Source: Astragalus membranaceus
Lineage: Eukaryota > Streptophyta > Magnoliopsida > Fabales > Fabaceae
DNA length: 64,000 nt
Assembly (NCBI GenBank): GCA_039519185.1
Contig: CM076846.1
Coordinates: 71,410,666 to 71,474,665 of the forward strand
Direction of reading: 5' to 3'
This document shows positions 34,211 through 46,601 of this stretch, piece by piece; the stretch's first letter is position 1, and every line of letters starts with the position of its first letter. The notes under the pieces are model-generated. The model had not been told where the DNA came from. It saw only the letters and a program-made list of their open reading frames with translations, and ran no database searches. Position numbers and translations under genes: made by a program.

Positions 34211-36307
34211 CGCAAATTGAGAGGGGGCTAAGGCAAGCAAGGATTTCGAGTTCTTCAAAAACAAGGTAAGGGTGGGGTTCTATCTATCTAATTGGTTATA
34301 TGAATGTCTCTATGTGGGGTGGTTAATGGAACCCTAGGTGATTAAGATTAGAGAACCTTAGTTTTAAGGATTGATTATGTTTGATGATGAATATATGTGC
34401 TTAAAAGTGTTTAAACATGAATTGACGATGTCCAAGCATGATTGATGATGATTGTATGTGATTGGTGATGATTAAATGTGTTTTGACGGTGATTAAATGT
34501 GATTAATGGTGTTTAGACATGATTGGTGATGATTAACATGTTTGATGATGATATGGATGTGATTGTTGGTGTTTGGTGTTGTGTGTTGTTGATTTTAAAC
34601 AAAATTTCTGGTTGTAGGGCGCATAGGGCGCATTCTGCGTGTATTCTGGAAACAATCTAGCAGTCCGAAAATTATGTGGTTTACCTTTTTAGAAACTAGA
34701 CTTAATTCTTGTTAATTTGGCGCTAGTTTGGTTGCATTTGGAGTTGTATAGCTCGAGTTAAAGGTGTTGCAAGTTAGGTTAAAATTCTAGAAACGATCTG
34801 AGTATAGGTTCGGTTATACAGTAACTGGGAACAATATAGTGGTTCGAAAATTATGTGGTTTACCTTTTTAGAAACTAGAGTTAATTCTTGTTAATTTGGC
34901 ACTAGTTTGGTGGCATTTGGAGTTGTATAGATCGAGTTATAGGTGTCACAAGTTATGTTAAAATTCTGGAAACAATCTGGATATAGGTTCGGTATTTCGT
35001 ATATAACGTTTTCGTTTGAACTCCGTTTTGAATGATTCTTGATTTATTGAAAACTACACTCAATTTTTTTCGGGTTAGGCTCAAGTCCCATGTCATTTGA
35101 CTGAGTTTTGATAATTCTAGAGGTGACACAAGCTAGGTCATGTTTGCTGTCACTGTTTTTGCTGTCACTGTAAACAATTTTGTTTTCGCAATATCTTTTG
35201 ATCCGGGAATCCGATTTGGACGTTCTAAAATGTTTTGGAAAGCTTATTCAGAGGCCTAACTGAATATTCTAATTTTAAGGCAAAAAGTGACTGTTTCTGG
35301 TGTCGTTAATTTTTAAGCATGTCTGTTGATTTAATGGTTGAGTGTCGGCTGCTTGTCCGTGGTTGTTGATAGCTGGGCGCCCGTGTGGCTTCCCGGTAGG
35401 TGCTGTCCTAGGTGTTGTCAATTAAAATGATGTTGAGTATGTGATTAAGCCAAATTGTTGTGATGTTGCAAATTCTGGTGATGTGGCCAAAGCGCTATAA
35501 ATTGTTAAGTTGTAATTGTTGACGACGATGTTTATATGACGACGACGAGTTGCCTCTATTTATGGGCAGGTGATGTGATGTAGGCCTATGGCCATTGTTG
35601 TTTTGATGTTGTTGCGTGCTATGCAGTTGTTGTTGTTTGTTTGTGCATTTGCATAGTGTCGCATGCATAGCATATTTACGACGAGGAGCTATGCTCAAAC
35701 ACGACGAGTTATGATTACGACGACAACGAGATGCCTCTATTTATGGGCTTGATTTTGGTACCACATGCATTCAGGGGCGGTGTGCCGTGCATTTGAGTCT
35801 CATCCGCATTGTGAGCATAACTGTGTGTTGATTGCTGTATGTTGCTGAATGGATACCATGACGTGCCTTTGTATATTGATTTTCATGTATCCTATTATAT
35901 AGTGTGATATCTCACCCCTTCCGTTTGAATGTTACCCCTATGTTGGTAACGTGCAGGTAACCGTGAATGAAGGCAGTTCACCTTCATGTAATCGAGTCAG
36001 GTCGTGTCGCTCTGATATGTAACACTTGGGGATGGGCGAACGCTTATTTATGGCTATGAATTCCGATGTTGTTATTTTATTGAACTGGAGTTATGGTTGT
36101 TCGATTATTCCGCTGTGAACCATTTTTGAAGTTACTGTTGTCGAAGTTGAAAACCCCTTTATTTTCCGCTGCTTATTGAATGAGAGATAATTATTTTTGC
36201 AGTATGTTTTCGTGGTGATTTTCAAGATGTAAATGTGGCGCTCGTTTAATTGTTTAAAAAATCTGATATTTTTACCAATAATATGATGGGTAGAAACGGG
36301 TGTTACA

Positions 36308-36312
36308 GTGTG
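36308..36312. repeat. Target-site duplication of solo LTR F (right)
   Basis: GTGTG, identical to 31177-31181. Confidence 0.92.
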
Positions 36313-37768
36313 GCTTAGCATATACTGCCTCAGACGACGCGCAGCCCAGGCTAGAGCGCAACATGTTCTTTCTAACAATGAGTACCTTGTCTCGCACTCA
36401 GTGAACTTCTTACTCAAGCAATAGATGGCATGTTCTTTCCTTCTGGATTCGTCATGTTGCCCCAGCACACAACCCATCGATTTGTCTAGCACTGTTAAGT
36501 ACAGGATGAGAGGTCTGTCTGATACAGGTGGCATCAGAATCGGAGGGTTTTGGAGGTACCTCTTGATCTTTTCGAAAGCTTCTTGGCAGTTATCGTTCCA
36601 TTTGGTTTCTTGATTCTTGCACAACAATTTGAAGATAGGCTCACAGGTAGACGTTAACTGGGATATGAATCTAGAGATGTAGTTCAATCTTCCCAGAAAC
36701 CCACGGACTTCTTTTTCAGTTTTAGGCGCTGGCATTTCAAGAATTGCTCGTACCTTGTCTGGATCTACCTCTATTCCCTTCTGACTGACTACGAACCCCA
36801 ACAGCTTTCCTGATCTTACGCCGAAGGTGCATTTAGCAGGGTTTAATCTGAGTTTGAACTTCCTTAGACGTTCAAAGAGTTTCCGCAGATTAACAATATG
36901 TTCTTCCTCAGTCTTCGACTTGGCAATCATATCATCCACGTATACCTCTATTTCTTTATGCATCATATCATGGAATAAAGCTACCTTCGCCCTTTGGTAT
37001 GTTGCACCAGCGTTCTTCAATCCGAATGGCATTACTTTGTAACAGAAGGTTCCCCAGAGAGTGATGAAGGTGGTTTTCTCCATATCCTCGGGGGCCATCT
37101 TGATTTGATTATATCCGAAATATCCATCCATGAAGGAAAATAAAGAGTGCTGCGCTGTGCTATCCACCAAGACATCAGTGTGGGGTAAAGGGAAATCATC
37201 TTTAGGACTTTCTCTATTCAGGTCTCGATAATCGACGCACATTTTGACCTTCCCATCCTTCTTTGGAACCGGGACAATGTTGGCTACCCATTGAGGGTAC
37301 TTCGCTACTGCTAAGAATCTAGCATCAAACTGCTTTTTAACCTCATCTCGGATTTTCAGTGACATGTATGGCTTCATCCTACTTAGCTTCTGTTTCACTG
37401 GCGGGCATTCAGGCTTTACTGGTAACTTGTGTTCAACTATGTTGGTGTCTAGCCCTGGCATGTCTTGGTATGTCCATGCAAAGACGTCGACATAGTCGAA
37501 TAAGAGTTGAATCAATTTCTCCCGCTCACTCTCCTTCATTGTGGTGCCCACTTTAACTTCCTTCTAATCTTCTTCTGTGCCCAAGTTAATTGTTTCAGTA
37601 GATTCCTCGTGAGGTTGGATTGCCTTTTCTTCTTGTTCCATCATTCTTATTAACTCTGGAGGGGCTTCCCAATGATCTTCAACATCCTCCTCGGTTTGAT
37701 TAATGGGGTGATCAAAGTTATGGTATGAATGATTGGCGTTGTTATTTTCAAAGACGATATTTTTAGAT
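36308..37768 (-). pseudogene. Element B reverse transcriptase exon (fragment)
   Basis: Reverse transcriptase with VKMCVDYRDLN, MPFGLKNAGATYQRA and YVDDMIAKSK, followed by the start of RNase H, cut at RQYMLSHT by solo LTR F. The frame is open from 37551 and extends upstream to the acceptor at 37769 except for one TAG near 37566. Any translation continuing into the LTR (36091-36307) is an artefact of the insertion. Confidence 0.9.
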
Positions 37769-37951
37769 CTGCATTAGCGAAAGTTGACGGAATGAAAACA
37801 GATAAAAGAGAAAGAACAAGGCGAAATGAAGTTTATTAGAGAATTCAAAATGCTATTTTATTGATACCGATATTGAAACGGAACATGTGTGCCCTTATGA
37901 AATGTCCTAAGGCCTTGGGCAGAGCCATAGGATTGCATTACAGAAGATTAC
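37769..37951 (-). other. Putative intron between gag-pro and pol of element B
   Basis: Donor GCAAA|GTAATC and acceptor GCTAATGCAG|ATCTAAA on the - strand, 183 bp. As in element A, the stop of the first frame is inside the intron and removal restores the phase. Sites and phase are conserved although the intron sequence has diverged. Confidence 0.75.
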
Positions 37952-38077
37952 TTTGCACTAAAAACTATAGGAAAATCAACAATCTCCCAATTCTTGAGCT
38001 TTTCGTTTGCGGGACAACGACACACCAGACTGACACCGCCATTTTCAGCACTCGAATCATCTCCAATAGCTGCAACC
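37952..38077 (-). pseudogene. Element B gag-pro C-terminal end (fragment)
   Basis: About 40 codons matching the end of A's gag-pro frame (KNWEIVDFP in B, QNWEIMDFP in A). Element H inserted at 38078. The rest of protease and most of gag are missing, apparently lost in the deletion at 45484. Confidence 0.75.
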
Positions 38078-38798
38078 TGTAACACCCCAAAAATAATAGA
38101 TTAATTTATTTAATTAATTAAATGAAATTGGGTGGTAGAAATAATAATATAATTATTATTTATTATTTATTATAATAATTATAAGGTGCTTTAAATAAAA
38201 TGAGGAGTGGTATTGTAATTGGAGGTGGTGTTTTAATTAAATTGGGCTTAAGCTGCGGGGAAAGCCCGCAATCCATGCCCACTAGTCTAGGTGCATATTT
38301 AAAGTGAAAAATTAGGGTTTGGCTCATTCTTTGTGTGCTTCACGAAATTGAGAGCCTTGGGAGTGAGAGGAAGTGCGCCGTTTGATGAGAGGGAGCAAGA
38401 GAGGAAGAAAGAAATCGCAAAACCCCAAGGAAAAGAAGGAGGAAATCGTAGTGCTCAAGGAAGAAGGAAAGGAGATCCTTAGTTGCTGTGGCTATTAAGG
38501 TGTGTCTATCTCAAGGAGGGCTCATATTCTTCTCTAGATCTAAGGTAAGGGGAGTTCTATCCTTCTATATAATAGATGTTCATGATAGGTTGTAAGTTAG
38601 GGTTACCCTAGATCAATCCATGTTCTTGATTTGTGCTTAATTTTATGTTTGGTTCGTGATATATATGTGATTTTCATGATTGGTGGCTGAAAAATCCACT
38701 TTTGGTTGTGGCATGGGCGCCTAGGGCGCCATATGTGTGATTGTGTTGCTGAAAACTGTTGCTGGATTTTTCTGTTGCTGGAAGTGTTGCTTGTGTGC

Positions 38799-39608
38799 GC
38801 ATATGGGGTGTGTTGTGTGAAATTTTGAATTCTGGGCATATTTTACCGTGCCATCTTTTGTATTTGCGTGCCCAAATTCAATTTTAAACATTTTGTCTCG
38901 AGTGGTTTTATTTTTGCACGTGTATTTCTGGAGTTGTCTCGGTGGGTGTTGCTTGTGTGCGTATATGGGGTGTTTTGGATGAAACTTCGAATTCTGGGCA
39001 TATTTTACCGTGCCATATTTTGTATTTGCCTGCCCAAATTCAATTTTAAACGTTTTGGCTCGAGTAGTTTTACTTTTTCATGTGTCATTTTGAAGTTGTC
39101 TCACTGGGTGTTGTTTGTGTGCGTATATGGAGTGTGTTGGGTGCAATTTCAAATTCTGGGCATATTTTACCGTGCCATATTTTGTATTTGCCAGCCCAAA
39201 TTCAATTTTAAACGTTTTGGCTCGAGTATTTTTACTTTTTCATGTGTCATTCTGAAGTTGTCTCACTGGGTGTTGTTTGTGTGCGTATATGGAGTGTGTT
39301 GGGTGCAATTTCAAATTCTGGCCACATTTTACCGTGCCATATTTTGTATTTGCCTGCCCAAATTCAATTTTAAACGTTTTGGCTCGAGTAGTTTTACTTT
39401 TTCATGTGTCATTCTGAAGTTGTCTCACTGGGTGTTGTTTGTGTGCGTATATGGAGTGTGTTGGGTGCAATTTCAAATTCTGGGCATATTTTACCGTGCC
39501 ATCTTCTGTATTTGCCTGCCCAAATTCAATTTTAAACATTTTGGCTCGAGTGGTTTTATTTTTGCACGTGTCGTTTTAGAGTTGTCTCGGTGCGTGTTGC
39601 CTGTGTTG
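38799..39608. repeat. Five tandem copies of about 162 bp
   Basis: Copies begin near 38799, 38961, 39122, 39285 and 39447 and share GGCATATTTTACCGTGCCAT and AATTCAATTTTAAACRTTTT. The unit is a multiple of three, so one frame stays open as a 54-residue repeat. The 3' LTR has the same five copies at 44271-45081. Confidence 0.93.
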
Positions 39609-40534
39609 CCTGCGATGTCTAAGTTTCTGTCTTAGGCGCCCAGTGCCTGGGCGCCATTTTCAGGATGTTCCCAAAACTTTTTATGAAAACTACTTTCGTT
39701 ATATCTTTTGACTCGGACATCCGTTTTGAACGTTTCAAAAAGTGTTGGGAAGCTTTTCCAGTTGTCTACCTGTGTATATTATTTTTAAAATAAAAACTTA
39801 TTATTTTCTGGTGACTTCTATAATGACGTTTTGCCCTTAGTGGCTAATATTATTGATGATGATGTGTAGATGACGATGATGCCCTTAGTGGCTAGTTAAA
39901 TGACGTTTTGCCCTTAGTGGCCAATATTATTGATGATGATGCGTAAATGGCTGTTTTGCCCTTAGTGGCTATTATTTGTTTGGTGACGTTTATGGATAAG
40001 TGACGATGAGGCCAAAAAGTCTAAGCGACGATGATAATAAGCGACGATGAAATATAGCGACGTTGTTGTGTGTAATTATGAATTGACAGGTGCTGTGCCT
40101 CTTATTTGGCAAATTGGTAAGTGACGGGTCCTATAGTTGACTGTGATTGTGTGTGTTTGTGTGTGATGCATGTCATAGTGTCTCATGTATTCCATGTGCA
40201 TGAACCCAGCGACGATGAGGCCATAAAGGCTAAGCGACGATGAGGCCATAAAGGCTAAGCGACAATGATGAAAGGTACCTCATGCATATGCCCGCGAGTG
40301 GGTTGCATTTCATATAGTCACATGACATTGTGATGAGTTGTTGTAATGACGTAATTGCTGATTGTGATGTGATTACTCTAGTGCTGTGACTTTGACTTAT
40401 TGCTTATCATGTGATTTATTATATGGATTGAATTGGACTCACCCTTCTGTTTGAATGTTACCCCCATGCGGTAACGTATAGGTGATCACGAGTGAAGACC
40501 TAGGTATCTTCACTAATTTGAGTCGGGTCGTCAT

Positions 40535-40544
40535 GCTCTGATAC
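40535..40544 (+). promoter_or_regulatory. PBS-complementary block in LTR H
   Basis: GCTCTGATAC, the exact reverse complement of GTATCAGAGC in the PBS at 40868-40879. It is preceded at 40491-40514 by a perfect 8-bp stem (AGTGAAGA with TCTTCACT). Its regulatory role is inferred. Confidence 0.7.
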
Positions 40545-40867
40545 GTAGCACTCAGGGAGGGAAACGAACTCGATGTTTTGAGATCATTTTAGTTGTTATA
40601 TGTTATTTGATGGTTTTCTCTTATTTATACTTTCCGCTGCGTAGTTGGTTTTATTGATGTCACGGTTGTGGTGACGATAACTGATGTTTGAGTTTTTTTC
40701 CCGTTGGGGGCGTGTTACGTATTGCACATTTATTGACGTTGAACTGTTTTATTGAAGTACGGTGTTTTGTTTTGAAGTATGTGTAACATTCATTGCGATA
40801 AAAGAAGTTTTGAAACTCTGATTTTTTTCCAATTAAATTAACGGGTAGGTAAGGGGTATTACATTAG

Positions 40868-40879
40868 TGGTATCAGAGC
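40868..40879 (+). other. Primer binding site of element H
   Basis: TGGTATCAGAGC four bases after the LTR; complement of initiator tRNA-Met. Confidence 0.93.
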
Positions 40880-43537
40880 AATGGTTGGTCCGTCCGGCCA
40901 AGTCGTAGAGTCGTTGTTTCGGTTAACGACCAACTGTTGTCTTTTAGTCTTGACCATTGGTTGTGTTGTATTAATGTTCCTGCAGGTACAAGTAATCGGA
41001 AGCTGCTGATGGTAAGTGGACTAGTGGGGGGGATGCCCCTGCTGGCATTGTGTGCTGTTATTATTTAAACGCGGATGCCGTTTTATTATTGTTGTCGTGC
41101 TGTTGCCGTAGACTATTGTTGCTGCTAAGTTTTGTTGTGCTGTTTTGATTTAAAATCACTGTTGCTGTTTTGCAGTTACTATTTAACTGCTGTGCCGTTT
41201 GTTTAATGCTGCTTGGTGTGTTACTGAGAAATTGTTTGTTTGTTGTTGTAAATTAAGTTACTGTTGCGCTGGAAATTAATTACTGTAGTGATCTATCGTT
41301 GACAATTAAGTGTTGTTGATGTTTTGATTTAAAACCATAACTGCTGTTACTGTTTAATTGCTGTAAACCGAAATTATTGTCACTGTTGCTGTAACAAATT
41401 AATGTTGCTGTTTAATTGTTGCTGTTTTCGAAAATTGTTTCCGAAAACTGTCGCTGTTCTACTATTGCGATTAGATGTTGTTGTTATGGAAATCGAAGAG
41501 AAATGAAATTTATGTTTGACTTAGGATTTTAAATGAAGGAAGCGTAGGTGTCGAAGTTTGTCGGATGGGAAAAATGATTTTTCTAGTTAGTTTTACTTGA
41601 AAAAGAGTAATGACTTGTTGTCGTGTCGATAAAAAAAAAAAGAAAAAAAAAACGATTTGATGACGATTTTGAAACTAGTAATGGGTTTCTTTGGGAGCAA
41701 AAAGGTATTAGTATGTATGAAAATTGGCGTGCTCTATGTATTGTTTGATTTATAGGAAATATTGATTCGAGAGATTGGTCTTGCTTGTGACTAATGTTAT
41801 TAGTTATATAAATGCACTGAGTTAATAGGATGAACTAAAATTAATTGATGCATTCGTAAGTCGAATTGGCGGTTGAAGATATATAATTGAATTGTTAGTA
41901 ATTTGGAGACTTTATAGAGCCGAGTTGTAGTTAAATGGAGACACTTTATAAAAATGAACTTGTTGTTATTTGGGGAGAGACTTTTAATTACCAATGAGAT
42001 GAAGCTGATTTTTGATTATTTTCTGGGAAGGTGTTAAACCATACTTTTAGTAGTTAGAAAGTTGTACTAGTTGGTTTTACAAATAGCAAGATTGGATTTT
42101 GAAGAAATTGATGTTCGAATGTATATGATTATTGGGAAGTTTAAATTATGCTTGATGGCTGAATGTGTGACCGCTTGGGTGCTTGATTTGTTGCTAAGCT
42201 CACTGTGTAGACACTTTCTGAGTAGGTTTGGATTTCGGCTAAACTGGAACTGTTGTACTGGTAGATAAATTATGTAACTCACAATTTTAGAAACTAGACT
42301 GAACGCTGGTCATTTTGGCCTTGGTTTGGTCGCATTTGGAGTAGTATAGCTCCAGTTATGGGCTTCGCAAGTTAGGGTAGAATTCTGGGGACCGTCTGGA
42401 CATAGGGTCAGTGTTTTGATTGTGGTGTTTTCAAATGAACTCCTTTTCGAACGAATCCAATTTCTTTGAAAACTCGACAAAATGATTTACGGTTTAGGCT
42501 GAAGTTTCGTGTTATTTGGGTTTGTTTTGGGCATTGTAGAAGAGTCACAACTTTGGACGCAGTTGCTGCCCCCATTTTCTGGACCAACTGCCTTGTTTGC
42601 GAAAACTGTGCTATTCGACTCACCATTTTGAAATTCTAAAAATATAGCCAGAAACTAGACTTCATAAGTATTCCGTAGAGGGGTTGTTTGCAAAATTCCG
42701 ATGTCGTTTGATAGGGTAAATAAATTGTTGAAATTTATGTATGAGTGCTGGAACTTTCTGCGTTGCTTAGTTTGTACTGTCACTGTAACGGAAAAACTGT
42801 TTTTGCAATATCTTTTGAACCAGGAGTCCGATTTGAGTAAACTAAAATGTTTCGGAAAGCTTATTCAGAGGCCTAACTGAATATTCTAATTTCAAGGCAA
42901 AATTGACTGGTTCTGGTGTTGTTGATTCTTAGGCGTGTCGGTTGATTTAAGTTGTTGTGGTGTTGTCGGTGGCCTAGTGCCCTAGTTGCTGTTGTTGTTG
43001 GTTATGGGATTGTTGGTCCCGGAGTTGTCTCCGCATTGTTGCTTTGCTGTGCTTTGTGGTTGCCTTGTTGATGATAATGATTTTTCTTTGATGTTGTTGG
43101 TTGTTGTGTTGTGGGTAACGCCGAATGGCCCACAGTGTTTTGTAGTGGGTACCGCCGATATGGCCCACGTTGTTTTGCTGAGGGTACCGCTGAATGGCCC
43201 GAAACGTTTTGATGAATTTTGTGTTGTAGGCCTATGGCCGATGTTGTGATTTAGTTGTTGATGTCCCCTGAGTGGCAAAGTTGTTTGTTGGTGTTGTTGT
43301 CGTGTTGTTAAATTATGTGGCTTGTTGTACAACTGTGATGCACTCTGTGAATTTCATTGTGATGCTGTGATGATTGATGTATTTCATTATCCTTAAGGGT
43401 AGATGAGTTGGGTAGAATGCAAGCTAGTTTATCAGAGTAGCGCAGTGGGTTGAGTCGCTAAGTGTTGAGGCGACGTTATTTGGATAGTGTGAGAGTGTTC
43501 GCGTCGGTAGAAAAATTTCGAGGACGGAATTCCTTTA
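40880..43537 (+). other. Non-coding internal region of element H
   Basis: No ORF with a recognisable domain. The first part is rich in GTTGCTGTT words. About 42270-43260 resembles 34660-35610 of LTR F (shared GCAATATCTTTTGA and TTCAGAGGCCTAACTGAATA), so part of the internal region derives from, or shares ancestry with, another LTR family. Confidence 0.75.
40885..40901 (+). other. Stem-loop just after the PBS of element H
   Basis: TTGGTC pairs with GGCCAA (one G-T pair) around loop CGTCC. Element D has TTGGTC/GACCAA around TGTCC at the same place. Confidence 0.65.
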
Positions 43538-43550
43538 AGTGGGGGAGGGT
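43538..43550 (+). other. Polypurine tract of element H
   Basis: AGTGGGGGAGGGT just before the LTR, preceded by TTTCGAGGACGGAATTC as in element D. Confidence 0.85.
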
Positions 43551-45487
43551 TGTAACACCCCAAAAATAATAGATTAATTTATTTAATTAATTAAATGAAA
43601 TTGGGTGGTAGAAATAATAATATAATTATTATTTATTATTTATTATAATAATTATAAGGTGCTTTAAATAAAATGAGGAGTGGTATTGTAATTGGAGGTG
43701 GTGTTTTAATTAAATTGAGCTTAAGCTGCGGGGAAAGCCCGCAATCCAAGCCCACTAGTCTAGGCGCATATTTAAAGTGAAAAATTAGGGTTTGGCTCAT
43801 TCTTTGTGTGCTTCACGAAATTGAGAGCCTTGGGAGTGAGAGGAAGTGCGCCGTTTGATGAGAGGGAGCAAGAGAGGAAGAAAGAAATCGCAAAACCCCA
43901 AGGAAAAGAAGGAGGAAATCGTAGTGCTCAAGGAAGAAGGAAAGGAGATCCTTAGTTGCTGTGGCTATTTAGGTGTGTCTATCTCAAGGAGGGCTCATAT
44001 TCTTCTCTAGATCTAAGGTAAGGGGAGTTCTATCCTTCTATATAATAGATATTCATGATAGGTTGTAAGTTAGGGTTACCCTAGATCAATCCATGTTCTT
44101 GATTTGTGCTTAATTTTATGTTTGGTTCGTGATATATATGTGATTTTCATGATTGGTGGCTGAAAATACACTTTTGGTTGTAGCATGGGCGCCTAGGGCG
44201 CCATATGTGTGATTGTGTTGCTGAAAACTGTTGCTGGATTTTTCTGTTGCTGGAAGTGTTGCTTGTGAGCGCATATGGGGTGTGTTGTGTGAAATTTCGA
44301 ATTCTGGGCATATTTTACCGTGCCATCTTTTGTATTAGCGTGCCCAAATTCAATTTTAAACATTTTGGCTCGAGTGGTTTTATTTTTGCACGTGTATTTC
44401 TGGAGTTGTCTCGGTGGGTGTTGCTTGTGTGCGTATATGGGGTGTTTTGGATGAAACTTCGAATTCTGGGCATATTTTACCGTGCCATATTTTGTATTTG
44501 CCTGCCCAAATTCAATTTTAAACGTTTTGGCTCGAGTAGTTTTACTTTTTCATGTGTCATTCTGAAGTTGTCTCACTGGGTGTTGTTTGTGTGCGTATAT
44601 GGAGTGTGTTGGGTGCAATTTCAAATTCTGGGCATATTTTACCGTGCCATATTTTATATTTGCCTGCCCCAATTCAATTTTAAACGTTTTGGCTCGAGTA
44701 GTTTTACTTTTTCATGTGTCATTCTGAAGTTGTCTCACTGGGTGTTGTTTGTGTGCGTATATGGAGTGTGTTGGGTGCAATTTCAAATTCTGGGCATATT
44801 TTACCGTGCCATATTTTGTATTTGCCAGCCCAAATTCAATTTTAAACGTTTTGGCTCGAGTAGTTTTACTTTTTCATGTGTCATTCTGAAGTTGTCTCAC
44901 CGGGTGTTGTTTGTGTGCGTATATGGAGTGTGTTGGGTGCAATTTCAAATTCTGGGCATATTTTACCGTGCCATCTTCTGTATTTGCCTGCCCAAATTCA
45001 ATTTTAAACATTTTGGCTCAAGTGGTTTTATTTTTGCACGTGTCGTTTTGGAGTTGTCTCGGTGCGTGTTGCCTGTGTTGCCTGCGATGTCTAAGTTTCT
45101 GTCTTAGGCGCCCAATGCCTGGGCACCATTTTCAGGATGTTCCCAAAACTTTTTATGAAAACTGTTTTCGCTATATCTTTTGACTCGGATATCCATTTTG
45201 AACGTTTCAAAAAGTGTTGGGAAGCTTTTCCAGTTGTCTACCTGTGTATATTATTTTTAAAATAAAAACTTATTATTTTCTGGTGGCTTCTATAATGACG
45301 TTTTGCCCTTAGTGGCTAATATTATTGATGATGATCTGTAGATGACGATGATGCCCTTAGTGGCTAGTTAAATGACGTTTTGCCCTTAGTGGCCAATATT
45401 ATTGATGATGATGCGTAAATGACTGTTTTGCCCTTAGTGGCTATTATTTGTTTGGTGACGTTTATGGATAAGTGACGATGAGGCCAA
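43551..45487 (+). repeat. 3' LTR of element H, truncated
   Basis: Matches 38078-40015, then stops. The last about 850 bp of the LTR are missing. The break falls at CCAA (45484-45487), present on both sides of the junction. Confidence 0.93.
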
Positions 45488-46569
45488 CGCTGAGCATATT
45501 CCTAGAAGGATTCATTTTCTCTTTTAGCCATGTTTTGGAGCTGAGTCCTATCAGGAGCCATATCCGTGTTGTACTTATACTGCTTAAGGAAAGCATCAGC
45601 GAGATCCTTCCAACACCGGATGTGAGTGGGTGTCAACTGCATATAACAACTTGAAGCTGCCCTAGCTAAGCTGTCTTGGAAGTAGTGGATAAGCAGCTTA
45701 TCGTCATTGGCGAATGCAGCCATTTTCCTGCAGTACATAGTCAGGTGGCTTGCTGGACATGTTGCTCCTCTGTACTTATCAAAATCTGGCACCTTAAACT
45801 TAGGGGGAATAACCACGTTGGGAATGAGACATAAATCATGTGCATTTCTTGCCCCAGTATTAGTTCCCTCAATGGCCCTTAACCGTTCTTCGAGCATTTG
45901 ATATCTGTCCCTGGATTGAGGGTCCCACGTTGGGTAGTTATAAGGATGGACCATTGGAACACCAGCTTAGCTCACATGTGGGATATATAAGTGGGAGGAG
46001 TTCCCGGTATTTTGCACAGGAGTCTGATGACTCGTCACTAACGGCGGAGTGTAATTCTGTAACACAGCCTGCGGCATGGTCGTAGGGATCTGGACTTGCG
46101 GTGTTTTATTCAGTGCTTGAGGCATATTGTGATTCGGATTCACGGCCCCCGTAGGGCCACCCTCTAAAGTGGTGTCCATCGTAGGAAGTGTGTAGCCGGC
46201 TGGAAGTCCATAAGGGGGCCAGTAGTGGCCCTGACCATCAAACCCAGAGTTGTGCGGCGGAGGAAGGCTTGTAGCAATATTTCCGGTATTTCCTACTGAG
46301 GTGTTTTCGTCTGCAACTCTCTTTTCAAGAAGCTTCATAATATCGGCCATCTGCTCCTTCATGGCCATCATCTCGTTCATCTTTTCCTTCAGCTGCTCGA
46401 TATCATCTCTTAACGCTTGGTTGTCTTGACTCTCAGTCATTTCCCTGGCTTGCAAGCGAGTACGGTAGCGGTGTTGATGAACCAGTTTGCCTTTTCGTTC
46501 TGCTTTTTTCAAAATTTTTAACATAAGTTCGTGAATGAATGAATGAATGTGCATGAGATGCCTATGCAT
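45484..46569 (-). pseudogene. gag: Element B gag (fragment)
   Basis: Translates to the N-terminal RTRLQARE motif, a Met/Lys/Glu-rich helix, a Pro/Asn-rich linker and the gag core (PPKFKVPDFDKYRG, CWKDLADAF), as in element A. In-frame stops lie at 45967-45969 (TAA) and 45502-45504 (TAG). It is cut at QRW by the deletion that removed the rest of gag and most of protease. ORF1 continues on the far side of element D. Confidence 0.85.
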
Positions 46570-46596
46570 ATTTCTCGCATCGAGCCTGTGGAATTG

Positions 46597-46601
46597 TAAG
46601 C
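46597..46601. repeat. Target-site duplication of element D (left)
   Basis: TAAGC, identical to 55686-55690. Confidence 0.96.

Larger units (their letters stand above)
31182..36307 (+). mobile_element. Solo LTR F, itself interrupted by solo LTR G
   Basis: Starts TGTAACGCCCC and ends GGGTGTTACA, flanked by GTGTG. Without G and its duplication the LTR is about 2408 bp. TATAAATA at 31383 and AGGGTTT at 31401 mark a + strand promoter. The donor-like AAGGTAAGGG is at 34263 and the GCTCTGATAT block at 36009. No coding sequence. Confidence 0.93.
38078..40863 (+). repeat. 5' LTR of element H
   Basis: Starts TGTAACACCCC, ends GGGGTATTACA. Promoter signals: TGGGCTT at 38243, TATA-like ATATTTAAA at 38295, AGGGTTT at 38314. 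It also holds donor-like AAGGTAAGGG at 38542, the five-copy 162-bp array, and the hairpin plus GCTCTGATAC at 40491-40544. Confidence 0.93.
38078..45487 (+). mobile_element. Element H: large non-coding LTR retrotransposon (LARD-like), 3' end deleted
   Basis: It has a 2786-bp 5' LTR, an initiator tRNA-Met PBS, a 2.66-kb internal region without coding capacity, a PPT and a 3' LTR cut off after 1937 bp. The LTR termini, PBS and PPT context match element D, so it probably relied on proteins of a D-like partner. The right flank is B gag rather than the sequence that adjoined 38077, so DNA was lost on both sides of the junction. Confidence 0.9.

Noticed and set aside
38868..45107. ORFs of 255 codons (38868-39635) and 300 codons (44205-45107) with a 54-residue repeat
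   Set aside because: They are the 162-bp tandem array of LTR H, which stays open because the unit is a multiple of three. No start context, and located in LTRs.
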